DNA of 64,000 nt, taken from the NCBI RefSeq assembly GCF_004923295.1, contig NZ_CP039638.1:310001-374000 (forward strand). The letters are read 5' to 3'. Positions 61,965-64,000 of this stretch are shown here, one piece after another (the first letter of the stretch is position 1; each line of letters starts with the position of its first letter). The notes beneath the pieces were generated by a model. That model saw only the letters and a list, made by a program, of their open reading frames with translations. It was not told the DNA's origin and searched no databases. The DNA is from Azospirillum sp. TSH100. Lineage in GTDB: Bacteria > Pseudomonadota > Alphaproteobacteria > Azospirillales > Azospirillaceae. The translations under genes and the position numbers were made by a program.

Positions 61965-62395
61965 CCCCCGACGCCCTGCTGTTCGGACCGGTCTTTGTCG
62001 GGCTCGGTTGCCGCCGTGGCTGCGGCTGGGAGGAGATCGCCACCCTGGTCGCCGCCGCCTTCGACGAGGTGGCCCTGCCCGATGCTGCGCGCCAGTTGGC
62101 GGCGCTGGCCGCCCCGGCGATGAAGGCCGACGAGACCGGATTGGCGGAAGCCGCCCGCGCGCTCGGCCTGCCGCTGCGCTTCATCGAGGAGGACGCGATG
62201 CTGGCGGCGCAGGACCGCGTCCACACCCGATCCTCCACCGTGCTGGCCGCCGTCGGGCTGGCCTCGGTGGCGGAGGCCGCGGCGCTGGCCGCCGCCGGAC
62301 CGGGATCGCGCCTGCTGCTGCCGCGCCGCTCCACCCCCCGCGCCACCGTCGCGCTCGCCTTGCCTGCCGTTGCTCTATCGGAGACCCGCTCATGA
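61952..62395 (+). CDS. cobE: Cobalamin biosynthesis protein CobE (CbiG C-terminal-like)
   Basis: A 147-residue protein: VFVGLGCRRGCGWEEIATLVAAAF, MKADETGLAEAARALGLPLRFIEE, VAEAAALAAAGPGSRLLLPRR. This is the CbiG C-terminal/CobE family, whose role in the aerobic pathway is not firmly defined. It lies between cobL and cobM with overlapping starts and stops at both ends. Confidence 0.9.
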   Translation: MDRLTPDALLFGPVFVGLGCRRGCGWEEIATLVAAAFDEVALPDAARQLAALAAPAMKADETGLAEAARALGLPLRFIEEDAMLAAQDRVHTRSSTVLAAVGLASVAEAAALAAAGPGSRLLLPRRSTPRATVALALPAVALSETRS

Positions 62396-63177
62396 CCGTC
62401 CATTTCATCGGTGCCGGACCGGGCGCTCCCGACCTGCTGACCCTGCGTGGCCGCGACCTGATCGCGCGCTGCCCGGTCTGCCTCTATGCCGGCTCCCTGG
62501 TCCCGAAGGAGATCATCGCCCACGCTCCCGCCGGGGCGCGGATCATCGACACCGCGCCCTTGACGCTGGAGGAGATCGTCGCCGAGTTCCAGGCCGCCCA
62601 CGCCGCCGGCCAGGACGTCGCCCGCCTGCATTCCGGCGACCTGTCGGTCTACAGCGCGCTCGGCGAGCAGACCCGCGCACTGCGCGAGCTGGGCATTCCC
62701 TACAGCATCACCCCCGGCGTGCCGGCCTTCGCCGCCGCGTCGGCGGCGCTGGGGCGGGAGCTGACCCTGCCGGAGGTCAGCCAGACGCTGATCCTGACCC
62801 GCACCGAGGGGCGCGCCTCCGCAATGCCGGCGAACGAGACGCTGGAGGTGCTGGGCGCCTCGGGGGCAACGCTGGCGGTCCACCTGTCGATCCACGTCAT
62901 CGACCGGGTGGTGGAGCGGCTGACCCCGCTCTACGGCGCCGACTGCCCGGCGGCGGTGGTCTACCGCGCAACATGGCCGGACGAGCGGGTTCTGCGCGGC
63001 ACGCTGGCCGACATCGCGCCACAGGTCGCGGCCTCACCGATGGAGCGTACCGCCCTGATCCTGGTCGGCCCGGCGCTGGGTCATGAAGAGTTCCGCTGCA
63101 GCGCGCTCTATGACGGCAGCCATGTGCGGCGTTACCGGGGGCTGGGCCAGGAGTTGGGCCAGGAGTTGGGGGAGTGA
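62392..63177 (+). CDS. cobM: Precorrin-4 C11-methyltransferase CobM
   Basis: A 261-residue SAM-dependent methylase. It contains VHFIGAGPGAPDLLTLRG, CLYAGSLVPKEIIAHAP, LHSGDLSVYSALGEQ, ITPGVPAFAAASAALG, LTRTEGRASAMP, VHLSIHVIDRVVERL. It methylates C11 of precorrin-4. It overlaps cobE by ATGA. The C terminus carries a short duplicated LGQE tail and overlaps the 3' end of the convergent cbiD by 46 bp. Confidence 0.95.
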   Translation: MTVHFIGAGPGAPDLLTLRGRDLIARCPVCLYAGSLVPKEIIAHAPAGARIIDTAPLTLEEIVAEFQAAHAAGQDVARLHSGDLSVYSALGEQTRALRELGIPYSITPGVPAFAAASAALGRELTLPEVSQTLILTRTEGRASAMPANETLEVLGASGATLAVHLSIHVIDRVVERLTPLYGADCPAAVVYRATWPDERVLRGTLADIAPQVAASPMERTALILVGPALGHEEFRCSALYDGSHVRRYRGLGQELGQELGE

Positions 63178-64000
63178 GCGCTTCCGACGATGCGTCCCTG
63201 ACGGTCGGTGACCAGCACCTCGACCGCGACGGGCGCATCCTCCAGCACCTCCTGAGCGGCGCGACGGGCCAGTTCGGCCACATGGTCGGCCAGGGCCAAG
63301 CCGGCGGCGTCCGCCATGCCCAGCACCTGCGCCGCGGTGTTGGCGCCGCGCGCCTGCGCGACCAGCTCCGGCCCAGCGCCGAGATCGGCCAGCCGCCCGG
63401 CCAGCCAGTCGAAATCGACGCTGTTGCGCTTGCTGTGCAAATCCATCAGCCCGCGCGCCAGCTTGCCGAACTTGGCGAAGCCACCGCACAGCGTCAGGCG
63501 GGGCACCGGGTGCCGCCGCAGGTATTTCAGCGTGCCGCCGACGAAATCGCCCATGTCGAGCAGCGCCTGTTCGGACAGGCCATAGCGCGCCACCACCGCC
63601 TTTTCCGACAAATCGCCGGTGCAGGCCGCGACATGGCTCAGGCCCGCCGCCCGCGCCACGTCGATGCCGCGCTGGATCGAGGCGATCCAGGCCGCGCAGG
63701 AATAGGGCACGACGATTCCCGTGGTTCCCAGGATCGACAACCCGCCGAGGATGCCGAGCCGCCCGTTCATGGTGCGCCGGGCGAGCTGCTCGCCATTCTC
63801 CACCCCGACCTCCACCACAAGGTCCGCAAGCTGGCCGGCGGCGCTCGCCGCCTCCCCCACCGCCTGCGCGATCATGCTGCGCGGCACCGGGTTGATGGCC
63901 GGCTCGCCGACGGGCAGCGGCAGGCCGGGCAGGGTCACCGTGCCGACGCCGGGACCGGCGCGGAACGTCACGCCGCCGCCGGGCATGCCGCGCCAGACCC
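63132..64000 (-). CDS. cbiD: CbiD-type C1-methyltransferase (5' end beyond window)
   Basis: The frame is open to the window edge; 288 codons are visible. Family features are GEPAINPVPRSMI, VEVGVENGEQLARRTMNGRLGILGGLSILGTTGIVVPYS (recognised in parts), HVAACTGDLSE, GDFVGGTLKYLRRHPVPRLTLCGGFAKFGKLA and DLHSKRNSVDFDWLA. CbiD is the C1-methylating enzyme of the anaerobic pathway. Here it lies among CobG/CobN-type aerobic genes, and no cobF is seen, so it probably does the C1 step in place of CobF. Confidence 0.93.
   Translation of the reverse strand, partial: VWRGMPGGGVTFRAGPGVGTVTLPGLPLPVGEPAINPVPRSMIAQAVGEAASAAGQLADLVVEVGVENGEQLARRTMNGRLGILGGLSILGTTGIVVPYSCAAWIASIQRGIDVARAAGLSHVAACTGDLSEKAVVARYGLSEQALLDMGDFVGGTLKYLRRHPVPRLTLCGGFAKFGKLARGLMDLHSKRNSVDFDWLAGRLADLGAGPELVAQARGANTAAQVLGMADAAGLALADHVAELARRAAQEVLEDAPVAVEVLVTDRQGRIVGSAHSPNSWPNSWPSPR

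Noticed and set aside
63132..63177. 46-bp overlap of cobM and cbiD as a sequencing error
   Set aside because: Both frames are intact and both C termini end in plausible variable tails, so a convergent overlap is more likely.

Overview
The window is GC-rich bacterial chromosome (or chromid) DNA. Gene content (RegB/RegA redox regulators, NnrS, an Lrp-controlled hpd, an RpoH-type sigma factor, aerobic-type cobalamin genes, abundant sensory genes) suggests an Azospirillum-like member of the Rhodospirillales. This is an inference from content and codon style; no 16S rRNA or other definitive marker is present. No tRNA, rRNA, CRISPR array, transposase or phage gene was seen.

Layout. 1-4.1 kb: the edge of an ABC ATPase gene, regB-regA, a DUF2892 membrane protein, a tiny orphan protein and a Crp/Fnr regulator. 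4.4-15.8 kb: an exopolysaccharide block (Wzc/ExoP-like co-polymerase kinase, Wzx-like flippase, nucleotide-sugar dehydrogenase, epimerase, GDP-fucose synthase, three glycosyltransferases). 15.8-17.6 kb: a divergent Lrp regulator and hpd. 17.7-22.9 kb: a second copy of the tiny orphan protein, a PhnD-like binding protein coupled to a hybrid histidine kinase, and a single-domain response regulator. 23-26.8 kb: nnrS behind an FNR-type box, a YcaQ-type glycosylase and a soluble histidine kinase. 26.8-30.2 kb: an oligopeptide-type ABC transporter operon with badly degraded ATPase motifs. 30.3-33.1 kb: an rpoH gene, then a small protein gene whose Shine-Dalgarno lies in a strong hairpin, translationally coupled to a TPR protein. 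33.1-42.2 kb: assorted metabolic genes, a LysR/VOC divergent pair, two BMP-family transporter components, LysE, DedA and a chemoreceptor. 42.5-50.3 kb: an IclR regulator, a sigma-54 activator and a five-gene branched-chain-amino-acid-type ABC transporter operon, with a candidate -24/-12 promoter and upstream activator site at its head. 50.4-64 kb: a cobalamin riboswitch followed by cbtB-cbtA-cobW-cobN-cobG-cobH-cobI-cobJ, then cobK (opposite strand), cobL-cobE-cobM and cbiD (opposite strand, cut by the window edge).

How it fits together. The cobalamin block is one pathway unit: cobalt uptake (CbtAB), metal-chaperone GTPase (CobW), cobaltochelatase large subunit (CobN) and most ring-contraction and methylation steps, sensed by the riboswitch. 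CbiD stands where CobF would be expected in an aerobic set. The liv-type operon, its sigma-54 promoter and the adjacent activator read as a self-contained inducible uptake module, with IclR hinting at aromatic or organic-acid use.

The most unusual observations are (i) a palindromic repeat element inserted in frame inside cobG, related to an intergenic copy after cobJ; (ii) the motif-poor ABC transporter with a 15-bp tandem repeat encoding ISAHA x4; (iii) the SD-sequestering hairpin behind rpoH; (iv) the two-copy family of about 60-residue proteins; and (v) the PhnD-hybrid-kinase sensory pair. Starts were chosen by Shine-Dalgarno spacing and family length; several are TTG or GTG.
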